This document shows positions 9,672-18,404 of a DNA stretch of 64,000 nt, piece after piece. The position numbers and the translations under genes are program-made. The stretch lies in NCBI GenBank assembly GCA_963781495.1, contig CAWAFX010000002.1:186001-250000 (forward strand), written 5' to 3'. The notes beneath the pieces were generated by a model, which searched no databases, had not been told where the DNA came from, and worked only from the letters and a program-made list of their open reading frames with translations. Every line of letters starts with the position of its first letter. Positions within the stretch are counted from its first letter, which is position 1. This DNA is from Mayfieldus sp963781495 (GTDB taxonomy: Bacteria; Actinomycetota; Thermoleophilia; Solirubrobacterales; 70-9).

Positions 9672-11879
9672 ATGCAGCGCAGCATCGCCGCCCGAGCCGG
9701 GCGTTGGAGCGCTACACACCGCAAGCGCGCGATCTGGGGTTGGCTCGGCTTCGTTCTACTGGCGGTCGCGATCGGCGGCGCAGCCGGGACGAAAACCCTT
9801 GACAACGCCCAATCCGGCGTCGGCGAGTCGGGAAGTGCCGCAAAGACGATCCGGGAAGCCACGGCCAAGCACGCGGACGAGATGGTGCTGGTGCAGAGCC
9901 AGACCGCGAAGGCAACCGATCCCTCCTTCCGCGCCCTGGTCGGCGACGTCCAGCGGCGCCTGCAGGGGGTCCGCTACACCCGAGCCTTCGAGAGCCCCTA
10001 CGCGCCGGGCAACGAGAATCAGATCTCGGCCGACGGGCATTCGGCCCTGCTCCGCTTCGAGATCACCGGCGACGACACCCAGGTCAACGACCGGGTGGGC
10101 GCGGCGCTCGACACGGTGGCCGCGGTTCAGACCGCCCACCCAGACTTTACGGTCGGCGAGTTCGGCGACGCCAGCGTCTCCAAGCAGCTCGACAAGGCGA
10201 TCAGCGACGACTTCAGCAAGGCGCTGGTCACCTCGCTGCCGATCACCCTGATCATCCTGCTGCTCGCCTTCGGCGCCCTTGTCGCCGCCGGGGTGCCGCT
10301 CCTGCTCGCGCTGACCGCGGTCTTCGCGACGATCGGGCTGGTCGGGCCGATCAGCCATATCGGCAACGGCGTCGACAGCTCGATCAACGAGGTGATCCTG
10401 CTGATCGGGCTCGCCGTGGGCGTCGACTACTCGATGTTCTACCTGCGGCGCGAGCGCGAGGAGCGCGAGAGGGGAAAGAGCGAAGACGCCTCCCTGCAAG
10501 CGGCGGCGGGGACTTCAGGGCGCGCGGTGATGATCTCCGGCCTGACGGTGATCATCGCGATGGCGGGTATGTACCTGGCCGGGGCGCCGACCTTCACCTC
10601 GTTTGCGACCGGGACGATCCTCGTCGTCGCGGTGGCGGTCGTCGGCTCGTTGACGGTGCTGCCCGCGGTGCTCGCCTGGCTCGGTGACCGGGTCGAGAAG
10701 GGCGGCGTCCCGATCATCAAGGATCAGCCCTGGAACGCCAGGGAGGACGGCAGATGGGCCGCGGTCGTGAACCGGGTGCTGCGGCGGCCGGTCATTTCCC
10801 TCCTGCTCGCCGGCGGCTTTCTGGTCGTCCTCGCGATCCCGGCCTTCAGCCTCCACACCGCGAACCCCAGCACCCAGTCGCTGCCCCAGAACCTGGCGAC
10901 GATCAAGACCTACAACAAGATCCAGACCGCCTTCCCTGGCGGCGGGATCCCCAACTCGGTCGCGGTCAGCGGCCGGCCCCTGGACTCGCCGCCGGTCAAA
11001 CAGGGGATCGCGAAGCTCATCGCCAGGGTCGAGGCGGACCCGCTCTACAAGCAGCCGATCACGACCACGGTGCTCAACCCCAGCGTGGCCCAGATCAACA
11101 TCCCGGCGGTCGGGGACGGCAGCGACGCGCAGTCGAACGCGGCCCTGACCAAGCTGCGCAACGAGATCATCCCGCAGACGATCGGGGCCGTGCCGGGCGT
11201 GACGGCCGAGGTAGCCGGCTACACCGCCGACTCGAGGGACTTCAACGACGTGCTGAAGTCCCACGCGCCGATCGTCTTCGCATTCGTGCTCTCGGCGGCG
11301 TTCCTGCTGCTGCTGTTCACATTCCGCTCGATCGTGATCCCGGCGAAGGCGATCATCCTCAACCTGCTCTCGGTCGGCGCCGCCTACGGGGTCCTCGTCT
11401 GGATCTTCCAGTACGGCCACCTGGAAGGGCTGCTCGGCTACCACTCCGACGGCTCGATCACGTCCTGGATGCCGCTGTTCCTGTTCGTGATCCTGTTCGG
11501 GCTCTCGATGGACTACCACGTCTTCATCCTGACCAGGATCCGTGAGGGCTACGACAACGGGATGACGACCGAGGACGCGGTCTCGCACGGGATCAAGACA
11601 ACGGCCGGCGTCGTCACCAGCGCCGCGGTGGTGATGGTCTCGGTGTTCGCGGTCTTCGCAACCCTTTCGCTGGTCATATTCAAGGAGCTCGGCATCGGGC
11701 TGGGGGTGGCGGTGCTGATCGACGCGACGCTGGTCCGCGCCGTCCTGCTGCCGGCTTCGATGAAGCTGCTCGGCGACTGGAACTGGTATCTGCCGAGCTG
11801 GCTCGAGTGGCTGCCGCACATCGGCGAGCGGCCGCCGTCCGAGCCGCCGCCGCCCGGTGCCCGGCCGACCCAAGCCTAG
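9672..11879 (+). CDS. MMPL/RND family membrane transporter
   Basis: 735-residue inner membrane protein with two halves, each an extracytoplasmic loop plus a bundle of membrane helices, as in MmpL and SecDF-like RND proteins. The first helix follows RKRAIWGWLGFVLLAVAIGG. The conserved proton-relay helix segments are GLAVGVDYSMFYLRREREER in half one and LFGLSMDYHVFILTRIREGY in half two, each with the family aspartate-tyrosine pair. These proteins usually export lipids or hydrophobic compounds. No neighbouring gene indicates the substrate. The start ATG follows AGAGAGGGA. It is divergent from hpf. Confidence 0.92.
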   Translation: MQRSIAARAGRWSATHRKRAIWGWLGFVLLAVAIGGAAGTKTLDNAQSGVGESGSAAKTIREATAKHADEMVLVQSQTAKATDPSFRALVGDVQRRLQGVRYTRAFESPYAPGNENQISADGHSALLRFEITGDDTQVNDRVGAALDTVAAVQTAHPDFTVGEFGDASVSKQLDKAISDDFSKALVTSLPITLIILLLAFGALVAAGVPLLLALTAVFATIGLVGPISHIGNGVDSSINEVILLIGLAVGVDYSMFYLRREREERERGKSEDASLQAAAGTSGRAVMISGLTVIIAMAGMYLAGAPTFTSFATGTILVVAVAVVGSLTVLPAVLAWLGDRVEKGGVPIIKDQPWNAREDGRWAAVVNRVLRRPVISLLLAGGFLVVLAIPAFSLHTANPSTQSLPQNLATIKTYNKIQTAFPGGGIPNSVAVSGRPLDSPPVKQGIAKLIARVEADPLYKQPITTTVLNPSVAQINIPAVGDGSDAQSNAALTKLRNEIIPQTIGAVPGVTAEVAGYTADSRDFNDVLKSHAPIVFAFVLSAAFLLLLFTFRSIVIPAKAIILNLLSVGAAYGVLVWIFQYGHLEGLLGYHSDGSITSWMPLFLFVILFGLSMDYHVFILTRIREGYDNGMTTEDAVSHGIKTTAGVVTSAAVVMVSVFAVFATLSLVIFKELGIGLGVAVLIDATLVRAVLLPASMKLLGDWNWYLPSWLEWLPHIGERPPSEPPPPGARPTQA

Positions 11880-11908
11880 GTTCAACCGCCGCAGCTCGAT
11901 TCGTCGGC

Positions 11909-11914
11909 TAGGTT
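11909..11914 (+). promoter_or_regulatory. Candidate -10 element of the oxidoreductase gene (leaderless type)
   Basis: TAGGTT ends 7 bases before GTG at 11922, and the gap CTCGGTC lacks a Shine-Dalgarno sequence. The TANNNT pattern and spacing suggest a leaderless transcript. Confidence 0.45.
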
Positions 11915-11921
11915 CTCGGTC

Positions 11922-13295
11922 GTGAGCGAGCAGACTTTCGACGTCGTCGTGATCGGGGGCGGGCCTCCGGGCGAGGTCTGCGCCGGGCGGCTGGGGGACG
12001 CCGGTCTCGAGGTCGCCCTGGTCGAGAGCCATCTGGTCGGCGGCGAGTGCTCCTTTTATGCCTGCATGCCGTCGAAGGCGCTGCTGCGTCCCGGCGAGCT
12101 GCTCGCCGAGGCGAAGCGGGTCCCCGGCGTCGCCGAGGCGGTGACGGGCGAGCTCGACGTCGAGGCGGCACTGAGTCGCCGCGACGAGGTCGTCCACGAC
12201 CTCTCCGACCAGTCCCAGCTTCCCTGGCTCGAGCAGCACGGCGTGAAGCTGTTCCGGGGCGAGGGCCGGCTCGATGGCGAGAAGCGGGTCATGGTCGGCG
12301 ACGACGTGCTGGTCGTCCGCAGGGCGGTGGTCCTCGCGACCGGCTCGGCGGCGGCGATGCCGCCGATCGACGGCCTCGAGGAAGCCGGCCCCTGGAACAA
12401 CCGGGACGTGACGACCGCCAAGCGGGCGCCGGAGAGCATGGTGATCCTCGGCGGCGGTCCGGTCGGCAGCGAGATGGCGCAGGCCTGGGCAAGCTTCGGG
12501 ACCGAAGTGGTCCTGATCGAGGGCGGCGACCGCTTGCTCGCGCGCGACGAGCCGTTCGCCGGCGAGCAGGTCGCCGACGGCCTGCGCGAACGCGGGGTCG
12601 ACGTGCGGCTGGGGACCCGGGCGGAGTCGGTGCGCCGCGAGTCGGGCAAGGTCGTGGTCGGCCTCTCCGACGGCGCGACGGTCGAGGGCGAGGAGCTCGT
12701 GGTCGCAATCGGCCGCACCCCCCGCAGCGGAGCGATCGGCCTCGAGACCGTCGACGTCGAGCCCGGCGAGCGGGGCTTCGTCGAGGTCGACGACCAGTTG
12801 CGGGTCGGCGGCAGCGATTGGCTCTACGCGGTCGGCGACCTCAACGGCCGCGCCCTGCTCACCCACATGGGCAAGTACCAGGGGCGCGCCGCAGCCGACG
12901 TGATCCTCGGCAAGGACGCGCGGGCGACCGAGGAACGGCGCGGCTCCCCGCATGTGATTTTCACCGACCCCCAGGTGGCGGCGGTCGGGATGACCCTGGA
13001 AGCCGCCAAGGCGGCGGGGATCAACGCGCGCGCGGTCGACGTCGAGACCAGCGGCACCGCCGGCGCAAGCTTCATCGGCAAGGACACGGCCGGGACCAGC
13101 CGCCTGGTCGTCGACGAGGACAGAGGGGTGCTGGTCGGCGCTACTTTCGTCGGAGTCGAGACCTCGGACTTCCTGCACGCGGCGACGATCGCGATCGTCG
13201 GCGAGGTGCCGATGGAGAGGCTCTGGCACGCGGTGCCGGCCTTTCCAAGCCGCAGCGAGGTCTGGCTCAACCTGCTGCAGGCGTACGGGCTCTAA
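11922..13295 (+). CDS. FAD-dependent pyridine nucleotide-disulfide oxidoreductase (dihydrolipoamide dehydrogenase-like)
   Basis: 457 residues in the class I disulfide reductase layout. The FAD Rossmann motif is VVVIGGGPPGEVCA, the redox-active pair is Cys43/Cys48 in GGECSFYACMPSK, the NAD(P) motif is MVILGGGPVGSEMAQ, and the second FAD motif is LYAVGDLNGRALLTHMGKYQ. The C-terminal active-site stretch is WHAVPAFPSRSEVW rather than the HAHPT-SE of classic Lpd, as in many actinobacterial paralogues. It is therefore a disulfide reductase of uncertain substrate (lipoamide, mycothiol disulfide or other). No dehydrogenase complex genes are adjacent. Its stop overlaps comF by four bases (CTAA). Confidence 0.88.
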   Translation: MSEQTFDVVVIGGGPPGEVCAGRLGDAGLEVALVESHLVGGECSFYACMPSKALLRPGELLAEAKRVPGVAEAVTGELDVEAALSRRDEVVHDLSDQSQLPWLEQHGVKLFRGEGRLDGEKRVMVGDDVLVVRRAVVLATGSAAAMPPIDGLEEAGPWNNRDVTTAKRAPESMVILGGGPVGSEMAQAWASFGTEVVLIEGGDRLLARDEPFAGEQVADGLRERGVDVRLGTRAESVRRESGKVVVGLSDGATVEGEELVVAIGRTPRSGAIGLETVDVEPGERGFVEVDDQLRVGGSDWLYAVGDLNGRALLTHMGKYQGRAAADVILGKDARATEERRGSPHVIFTDPQVAAVGMTLEAAKAAGINARAVDVETSGTAGASFIGKDTAGTSRLVVDEDRGVLVGATFVGVETSDFLHAATIAIVGEVPMERLWHAVPAFPSRSEVWLNLLQAYGL

Positions 13296-13915
13296 AGGGT
13301 TCGGGCGAAGGTGACCGCGCTGACCCGCGCGGCGCCCGCTTCGCGCAGGGCGCGGGCGCAGGCGGCCAGGGTGGCGCCGGTGGTCTGGACGTCGTCGACG
13401 AGCAGCGCTGCCGCCGGAACCGGCCCCAGCGCCCGGACGCGCGGGGGCGAGGCCAGGCGGGCGGCCCGGCTGCGGCCGACCTGGCGCGGCCCGTCCCCCC
13501 TGCGAAGGCAGGGGGCGAGCGGAAGCTTGGTCAAACGGGCGAGTTGAATCGCGATCTGCTCGGCGGGATCGAAGCCGCGGGCCAGCCGCCGCCTCGGTGC
13601 GGCCGGCACCGGGACCAGGACCACCCCCGGCAGGGGCGGGGGCGCCCGGCCGGCGATCCGCTCGGCGATCGGCTCCGCCGCCGCCAGCAGGCGGCCGAAC
13701 TTCAACGCCGCGACGAGCCGCCGGGCGGCGCCGTCGTGGGGAAAGGCGGCCCAGGCGGTATCGAGATCGGGAAACCGCACCGCGCGGGGCACCGGGGTCG
13801 CGTCCAGCCAGGCCTCGCAGCCGGCGCAGAGGTGGGACCGGCCGCGGCAGCCGCCGCCGCAGGCGACGCAGCGCGGCGGGGCCAGCAGCGAGAGCAGCTG
13901 GCGCAGCGGATCCAT
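13292..13915 (-). CDS. comF: ComF family phosphoribosyltransferase-like protein
   Basis: 207 residues from ATG at 13915. A longer in-frame reading back to 14101 would overlap the upstream gene, and its residues lack family character. The N-terminal four-cysteine zinc finger is CVACGGGCRGRSHLCAGC. The PRPP-binding motif is LLVDDVQTTGATL near the C-terminus, preceded by VPVPAAPRRRLARGFDPAEQ. ComF proteins support DNA uptake during transformation, but homologues are widespread in non-competent bacteria and the biochemical role is open. It is the last gene of the long minus-strand run. Confidence 0.88.
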   Translation of the reverse strand: MDPLRQLLSLLAPPRCVACGGGCRGRSHLCAGCEAWLDATPVPRAVRFPDLDTAWAAFPHDGAARRLVAALKFGRLLAAAEPIAERIAGRAPPPLPGVVLVPVPAAPRRRLARGFDPAEQIAIQLARLTKLPLAPCLRRGDGPRQVGRSRAARLASPPRVRALGPVPAAALLVDDVQTTGATLAACARALREAGAARVSAVTFARTL

Positions 13916-13988
13916 CGCCGCATCGTCGGCCCGCAGGGCGCACCGAACGCACACGCAAGCGGACTTCTGTGCGCGGCCCGGGTCGTTG

Positions 13989-15005
13989 TTAGTCGTTTCG
14001 CTTCGCGGCGATGCCGCCGGCGATGACCGTTGCCGGGCCGATCTCGGTCCCGGGCAGAAGCACCGACTCCTTGATCCGCGACCCGGCCCCGATCCGCGCA
14101 CCGTCGCCGATCACCGCCGGGCCGTCGATACGGACGTCGGGCCCCAGCTCGACCCCGGGGCCGAACAGCACCGGCGGCTCGATCTCTGTCCCGCCCAGCT
14201 CGGTGCCCTCCCCGGCCCGGATCCCGTCGGCGACCTCCGGCACGCCGGCCTCGACCTTCACGGCACCGCTGAGGGAGTCCATGTTTCCCTGCCACAGCTC
14301 CTCGAGGTTGCCGATGTCGTTCCAGTAAGCGTCGATCTCGTGCGAGTAGAAGGGCGTGTCCTCGCCGAGCACCGCCGGAAAGACGTCCAGGGCCCAGTCG
14401 GCGAAGCCGGGCGGATCATCGGGGCCGGCCGCCTTGCTGCGCTCGCCCTCGGGCGGGAAATAGTCGAAGATCTGCGAGCGGAACATGTAGATCCCGCAGT
14501 TCGCGAGATCCGAGAGCGCCTCCGCCGGCTCGGGCTTTTCCTGGAAGCCCTGCACGCGGCCGTCTGAGCCCGTGATCACCACCCCGTACTGGCTGGTGTC
14601 GTCGACGCGCTTGCTGGCCAGGGTCGCGATCCCATCGTGCGAGCCGTGAAACTCGCGCATCGCCGCCAGGTCGATGTCGGTCAGCGCATCGCCGGAGATG
14701 ACGAGGAAGTCGTCGCCGAGGAAGTCGGCGGCGTTGCGGACCCCGCCCGCGGTGCCCAGCAGGGCCTCCTCCTGGCTGTAGCTGAGCTCGATCCCGAACC
14801 GCGACCCGTCGCCGAAGCGCTCGCGGATCAGCTCCGGAAACCAGTAGAGATTGGCGAGCACCTCACCGAAGCCGTGGCGGGCCAGCAGCTCGAGGATGTG
14901 CTCCATCACCGGCCGGTTCAGCACCGGGACCATCGGCTTCGGCATCTCGTAGGTGATCGGCCGCAGCCTCGTTCCGAGACCGGCGGCGAGAATCATCGCG
15001 CGCAT
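13989..15005 (-). CDS. NDP-sugar pyrophosphorylase (mannose-1-P guanylyltransferase / glucose-1-P nucleotidyltransferase-like) with left-handed helix tail
   Basis: 338 residues. The nucleotidyltransferase signature AGLGTRLRPITYEMPKPMVP lies at the very start, followed by the metal site SGDALTDIDL. From about residue 260 a left-handed beta-helix of hexapeptide repeats follows (IDGPAVIGDGARIGAGSRI). The enzyme condenses an NTP with a sugar-1-phosphate; the base and sugar are not determined by these motifs. Two starts are possible, ATG 15005 and ATG 14996; the second would begin MILAAGLG as in many relatives. A stem-loop sits directly upstream. A paralogue lies at 17376-18401. Confidence 0.87.
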   Translation of the reverse strand: MRAMILAAGLGTRLRPITYEMPKPMVPVLNRPVMEHILELLARHGFGEVLANLYWFPELIRERFGDGSRFGIELSYSQEEALLGTAGGVRNAADFLGDDFLVISGDALTDIDLAAMREFHGSHDGIATLASKRVDDTSQYGVVITGSDGRVQGFQEKPEPAEALSDLANCGIYMFRSQIFDYFPPEGERSKAAGPDDPPGFADWALDVFPAVLGEDTPFYSHEIDAYWNDIGNLEELWQGNMDSLSGAVKVEAGVPEVADGIRAGEGTELGGTEIEPPVLFGPGVELGPDVRIDGPAVIGDGARIGAGSRIKESVLLPGTEIGPATVIAGGIAAKRND

Positions 15006-15008
15006 AAA

Positions 15009-15043
15009 CCGGCAGCTGCTCCGCTTCGCGTCCGCGCTGCCGG
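15009..15043 (-). repeat. Intergenic stem-loop after ahcY (element copy 1)
   Basis: CCGGCAGC and GCTGCCGG form perfect 8-base arms enclosing about 19 bases. On the minus strand the loop reads GCGGACGCGAAGCGGAGCA. It starts one base after the ahcY stop and ends three bases before the ATG of the next gene, so it covers the region where that gene's ribosome binding site (GGAG in the loop) would be. No U-tract follows. The loop core CGAAGCGGAG recurs in other intergenic hairpins here (32859, 44880). Confidence 0.6.
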
Positions 15044-15044
15044 G

Positions 15045-16316
15045 CTAAGTCCCCTGGTCCCAGGAGGCCAGGTACTTCGACTGCGCGTCGCTCAGCCGGT
15101 CGATCACGATTCCCTTCGACTCCAGCTTCAGACGCGCGATCTCCTTGTCGATCTCGGGCGGCACCGGATAGACCTTGGTCTCCAGGGTCTCGTGGTTGCG
15201 GGCCACGAACTCCGCCGCCAGGGCCTGGTTGGCAAAGCTCATGTCCATCACCGACGCCGGATGGCCCTCGGCCGAGGCGAGGTTGACCAGCCGCCCCTCG
15301 GCGAGCAGGAAGATCTCGCGCCCGTCGTGCAGGCGATGGCCCTCGACCAGCGGCCGCGCCTCGTAGGTCGAGTCGGTCAGCGCGTCGAGGTCGCCCTTGT
15401 TGATCTCGACGTCGAAGTGGCCCGAGTTGGCGACGATCGCGCCGCTCTTCATCACGTCGAACATCTCGCCCGCGATCGCGTCGCGGTTGCCGGTCACAGA
15501 GATGAAGATGTCGCCCTCCCTGGCAGCCTCGACTGCCGGCATCACGTCGAAGCCGTCCATCACGGCCTCCAGGGCACGCAGCGGGTCCACCTCGCAGACG
15601 ATCACGTGGGCGCCGTGGCCCTTGGCCCGCATCGCGACCCCCTTGCCGCACCATCCGTAACCGATCACGACCACCCGCAGGCCGGCGATCAGGACGTTGG
15701 TGGCGCGGATGATGCCGTCCAGGGTCGACTGGCCGGTGCCGTAGCGGTTGTCGAAGAAGTGCTTGGTGTCGGCGTCGTTGACGGCGACGATCGGAAAGCC
15801 GAGCTTGCCCTCGGCTTCCAGCGCCTTGAGCCGGATCACCCCCGTCGTCGTCTCCTCGGTACCCCCGTAGACCTCGCTGAGCTGGTCGGGGCGCTCACCG
15901 TGCAGGACCGAGATCACGTCGGCGCCGTCGTCCATGGTGATGTTGGGGTGCTTGTCGACGGCGGCGTAGATGTGCTTGTAATAGGTGTCGTTGTCCTCGC
16001 CGTTGATCGCGTGCACCTCGGCGCCGTAGCGGTCGACAAGCGCGGCCGCGGTGTCGTCCTGGGTCGAGAGCGGGTTCGAGGCGCAGAGCGCGACCTCGGC
16101 GCCGCCGGCCATCAAGCTTCGGACCAGGTTCGCGGTCTCGGTGGTCACGTGCAGGCAGCAGGCCATCGTGATCCCGTCGAGCGGCTTTTCCTTCTCGAAG
16201 CGATTGCGGATCTGCGCCAACACCGGCATCTGCCGATCGGCCCACTCGATGCGCTTCTGGCCGTCGTCGGCGAGCGCTATGTCGGCGATGTCGTAATCGG
16301 ATGCAGCGGTTGCCAA
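15045..16316 (-). CDS. ahcY: S-adenosylhomocysteine hydrolase
   Basis: 423 residues, the shorter form of the enzyme. It reversibly splits S-adenosylhomocysteine into adenosine and homocysteine, relieving product inhibition of methyltransferases. The N-terminal motif MACCLHVTTETANLVRSL, the substrate region CASNPLSTQDDTAAAL and the NAD-binding motif VVIGYGWCGKGVAMRAKGHG are all clear, and the C-terminal SKYLASW is close to the family end. The likely start is TTG at 16316, behind AAAGGA. It lies between a phosphosugar isomerase and a nucleotidyltransferase; with glyA in the same strand run this places one-carbon genes among sugar-nucleotide genes. Only 40 bases precede it, too short for an SAH riboswitch. 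Confidence 0.96.
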   Translation of the reverse strand: MATAASDYDIADIALADDGQKRIEWADRQMPVLAQIRNRFEKEKPLDGITMACCLHVTTETANLVRSLMAGGAEVALCASNPLSTQDDTAAALVDRYGAEVHAINGEDNDTYYKHIYAAVDKHPNITMDDGADVISVLHGERPDQLSEVYGGTEETTTGVIRLKALEAEGKLGFPIVAVNDADTKHFFDNRYGTGQSTLDGIIRATNVLIAGLRVVVIGYGWCGKGVAMRAKGHGAHVIVCEVDPLRALEAVMDGFDVMPAVEAAREGDIFISVTGNRDAIAGEMFDVMKSGAIVANSGHFDVEINKGDLDALTDSTYEARPLVEGHRLHDGREIFLLAEGRLVNLASAEGHPASVMDMSFANQALAAEFVARNHETLETKVYPVPPEIDKEIARLKLESKGIVIDRLSDAQSKYLASWDQGT

Positions 16317-16356
16317 GGGGTTCCTTTCGTCAGTTCGAGCCGGGAGGATAAAGAAG

Positions 16357-17379
16357 CTAGGCCGGACCGAGCTTGCCCTTCATCTCCTCTATTGCCGCAA
16401 TCGGGGTCGGGTCGACTCCGCGGGCGGCCGCCAGGTAAAGCGAAACGAGGTCGCCCAGCATCACCGCCCAGAGCAGGCGCTCGCTGCGGCTCTCGCCCTC
16501 GGTCTCGATCCGCAGCACCTCGGCGGCGGCGGGCGCGATCGTCTCCGCGGTGACCTCGATCCGCCGCCGCACCCGCGGGTGCTGGTCGCGATCCTCGAGA
16601 AAGACGGCGGCAAAAGCCCCCGGCGGCGAGCCCGGCCAGCCCTCGATCTCGTTGTGATCGACCTCCGGAAGCTCGCCGTAGAAGGCCGGCAGCTTGGGGT
16701 TCTCGTTGACCTCGGTCTTCCAGCGCATCGCCACCGGCGCGGTGAGGTCGGCGCCGTAGATGACCGGGGTCGCGCCTTCGAGCCGCGAAGCGAGCTGCCG
16801 GGCGCGCTCGTCGATGCCCTCCCGGGCTGCCTCGAGCGCCGCCGCCGCGGCTTCGATCTCGGCCTGCAGGCTCGGTCCGGCGCCCGCCAGCGCCGCCACC
16901 TCGGCGGCGATCGCGAACAGGTAGGCAACAGCGGTGCGCGGACCGGGCAGGATCCCGGGCAGCCCGACGACCGGGGCGCCGGCCGCGCGGGCGGCATCGG
17001 CAAGCGCGCCCCCGGTGGTGGCGGCGATCGCGCGTGCTCCCAGCGCCGTCGCCGCCTCCAGGCAGGCCAGGGTCTCCTCGGTGTTGCCGGAGTAGCTCGA
17101 GCAGAGCACGGTCCACTCCGCGCTCGCCCAGGGCGGAAGCGAGTAGCCGCGCACGGTGACGGTCGGAAGCGTGCGCCGGTCGCCGAGCGCCGCGGCCGCG
17201 AGATCGCCCCCGATCGCCGAGCCGCCCATCCCGCAGACCGCGAGCGCCGCCGCGGCCCCCGGCTGCAGGCGCGCCGACTCGACCCGCCAGAGCGCGTCGC
17301 GAAGGTGCTCGGGGATCGCCAGCACCGCGTCGAGCTGGTGCTCGGCGTCGAGCTCGCGCAGGCGCTCCCGCGAGCTCAT
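16357..17379 (-). CDS. Bifunctional phosphoglucose/phosphomannose isomerase
   Basis: 340 residues from ATG at 17379, overlapping the preceding gene stop as ATGA. An SIS domain carries CGMGGSAIGGDL and the sugar-phosphate serine cluster LCSSYSGNTEETL. The C-terminal half has the family segments KTEVNENPKLPAFYGELPE and DHNEIEGW, the latter holding the catalytic Glu-His region of the archaeal/actinobacterial bifunctional enzymes. It interconverts fructose-6-P with glucose-6-P and mannose-6-P, supplying precursors for the neighbouring nucleotidyltransferases. Confidence 0.9.
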   Translation of the reverse strand: MSSRERLRELDAEHQLDAVLAIPEHLRDALWRVESARLQPGAAAALAVCGMGGSAIGGDLAAAALGDRRTLPTVTVRGYSLPPWASAEWTVLCSSYSGNTEETLACLEAATALGARAIAATTGGALADAARAAGAPVVGLPGILPGPRTAVAYLFAIAAEVAALAGAGPSLQAEIEAAAAALEAAREGIDERARQLASRLEGATPVIYGADLTAPVAMRWKTEVNENPKLPAFYGELPEVDHNEIEGWPGSPPGAFAAVFLEDRDQHPRVRRRIEVTAETIAPAAAEVLRIETEGESRSERLLWAVMLGDLVSLYLAAARGVDPTPIAAIEEMKGKLGPA

Positions 17380-18401
17380 TCGACCCGCTCCCCGGCCCCG
17401 ATCACGCTGCCTTCGCCCAGCGAGGCGCCGTCGGCCACCTGGGCGCCGGCGCCGAGGATCGCGCCGTCGAGCTCGGCGCCGGCTCCGACGCTGCACTCGG
17501 CGTGCAGGACCGAGCTGACGATCCGTGCCGAGTCGGCGATCCGGCAGCCCGGGCCGATCGCCGCCCTCGGCCCGACCGCGGCCCCGGCCCCGAGCCGGGT
17601 GCCCTCCTCGACCAGCGCCGGGCCCTCGACCCGCGATCCCTCGCCGAGCTCGACCGCGGGGCCGAGCAGCCGTCCGTTCTCGTCGAGCTGCTCAGCGAGC
17701 TCGGTCTCGACCCGGCGCTCGAGGATGTCCCAGGTCGCCTGCAGGTAGCGCTCCGGGGTGCCGATGTCCATCCAGTAGCCCTCCAGCGCCAGGGCATGCA
17801 GGCCCTTGCCGATCAGCTGCGGGAAGACCTCGCGCTCGATCGAGACCATCTCCCCGGCGGGGATCAGCTCGAGGACCGAGCGCTCGAGCACGTAGGTGCC
17901 GGCGTTGATCTCGCCCGGTGCGGGCCGCTGCGGCTTTTCGAGGAACTCGTCGACCGCGCCGTCCGAGTCACAGCGGACCAGTCCGTAGCCGGTCGCGTCG
18001 GCGACCGGGTAGAGCCCCAGCGTCGCCACCGAGTCGCAGCGCTCGTGAAAGGCCATCAGAGCCGTCAGGTCGAGGTCGGTGAGGACGTCGCCGTTGAGGG
18101 CCAGGAAGCGGTCTGAGAGCTGGTCGGCGGCGTACTTGATCGCCCCCGCGGTTCCGAGCGGCTCGGGTTCCTCGACGTAGCGCAGCCGCCCTCCCTCCTC
18201 ACCCTCGCCGAACACCTCGCGCAGCCGGTCGGCCCGAAAGCCGCAGGCGAGGACGATGTCGTCAACCCCGTGCCGGCGCAGCCAGTCGATCATGTAGGAG
18301 AGAAACGGCTGTCCGGCAAGCGGCATCACCGCCTTCGGCATCGTCTCGGTCAGGGGGCGCAGCCGGGTGCCCCGCCCCCCGACCAGGACCAGTGCCTGCA
18401 T
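17376..18401 (-). CDS. NDP-sugar pyrophosphorylase, second copy
   Basis: 341 residues with the signature VGGRGTRLRPLTETMPKAV at the N-terminus, the metal-binding LNGDVLTDLDLTAL, and a C-terminal left-handed beta-helix (LGAGAAVGPRAAIGPGCRIA and onward). It is related to the enzyme at 13989 but diverged throughout, so this is not a recent duplication. It probably makes a GDP- or UDP/dTDP-activated hexose. It is three bases downstream of ugd and overlaps the isomerase gene by four bases, so ugd, this gene and the isomerase form one translationally linked block for sugar-nucleotide supply. Confidence 0.88.
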   Translation of the reverse strand: MQALVLVGGRGTRLRPLTETMPKAVMPLAGQPFLSYMIDWLRRHGVDDIVLACGFRADRLREVFGEGEEGGRLRYVEEPEPLGTAGAIKYAADQLSDRFLALNGDVLTDLDLTALMAFHERCDSVATLGLYPVADATGYGLVRCDSDGAVDEFLEKPQRPAPGEINAGTYVLERSVLELIPAGEMVSIEREVFPQLIGKGLHALALEGYWMDIGTPERYLQATWDILERRVETELAEQLDENGRLLGPAVELGEGSRVEGPALVEEGTRLGAGAAVGPRAAIGPGCRIADSARIVSSVLHAECSVGAGAELDGAILGAGAQVADGASLGEGSVIGAGERVE

Positions 18402-18404
18402 CGC

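Noticed and set aside
10515..13958. Minus-strand open frame of about 1147 codons opposite the MMPL and oxidoreductase genes
   Set aside because: Same mirror-frame character (Arg/Ala/Asp-rich), no motif, no ribosome binding site, and two well-supported genes occupy the other strand.
16317..16356. Possible SAH riboswitch ahead of ahcY
   Set aside because: Only 40 bases separate ahcY from the preceding gene, too few for the known fold, and no hairpin of that type is visible.
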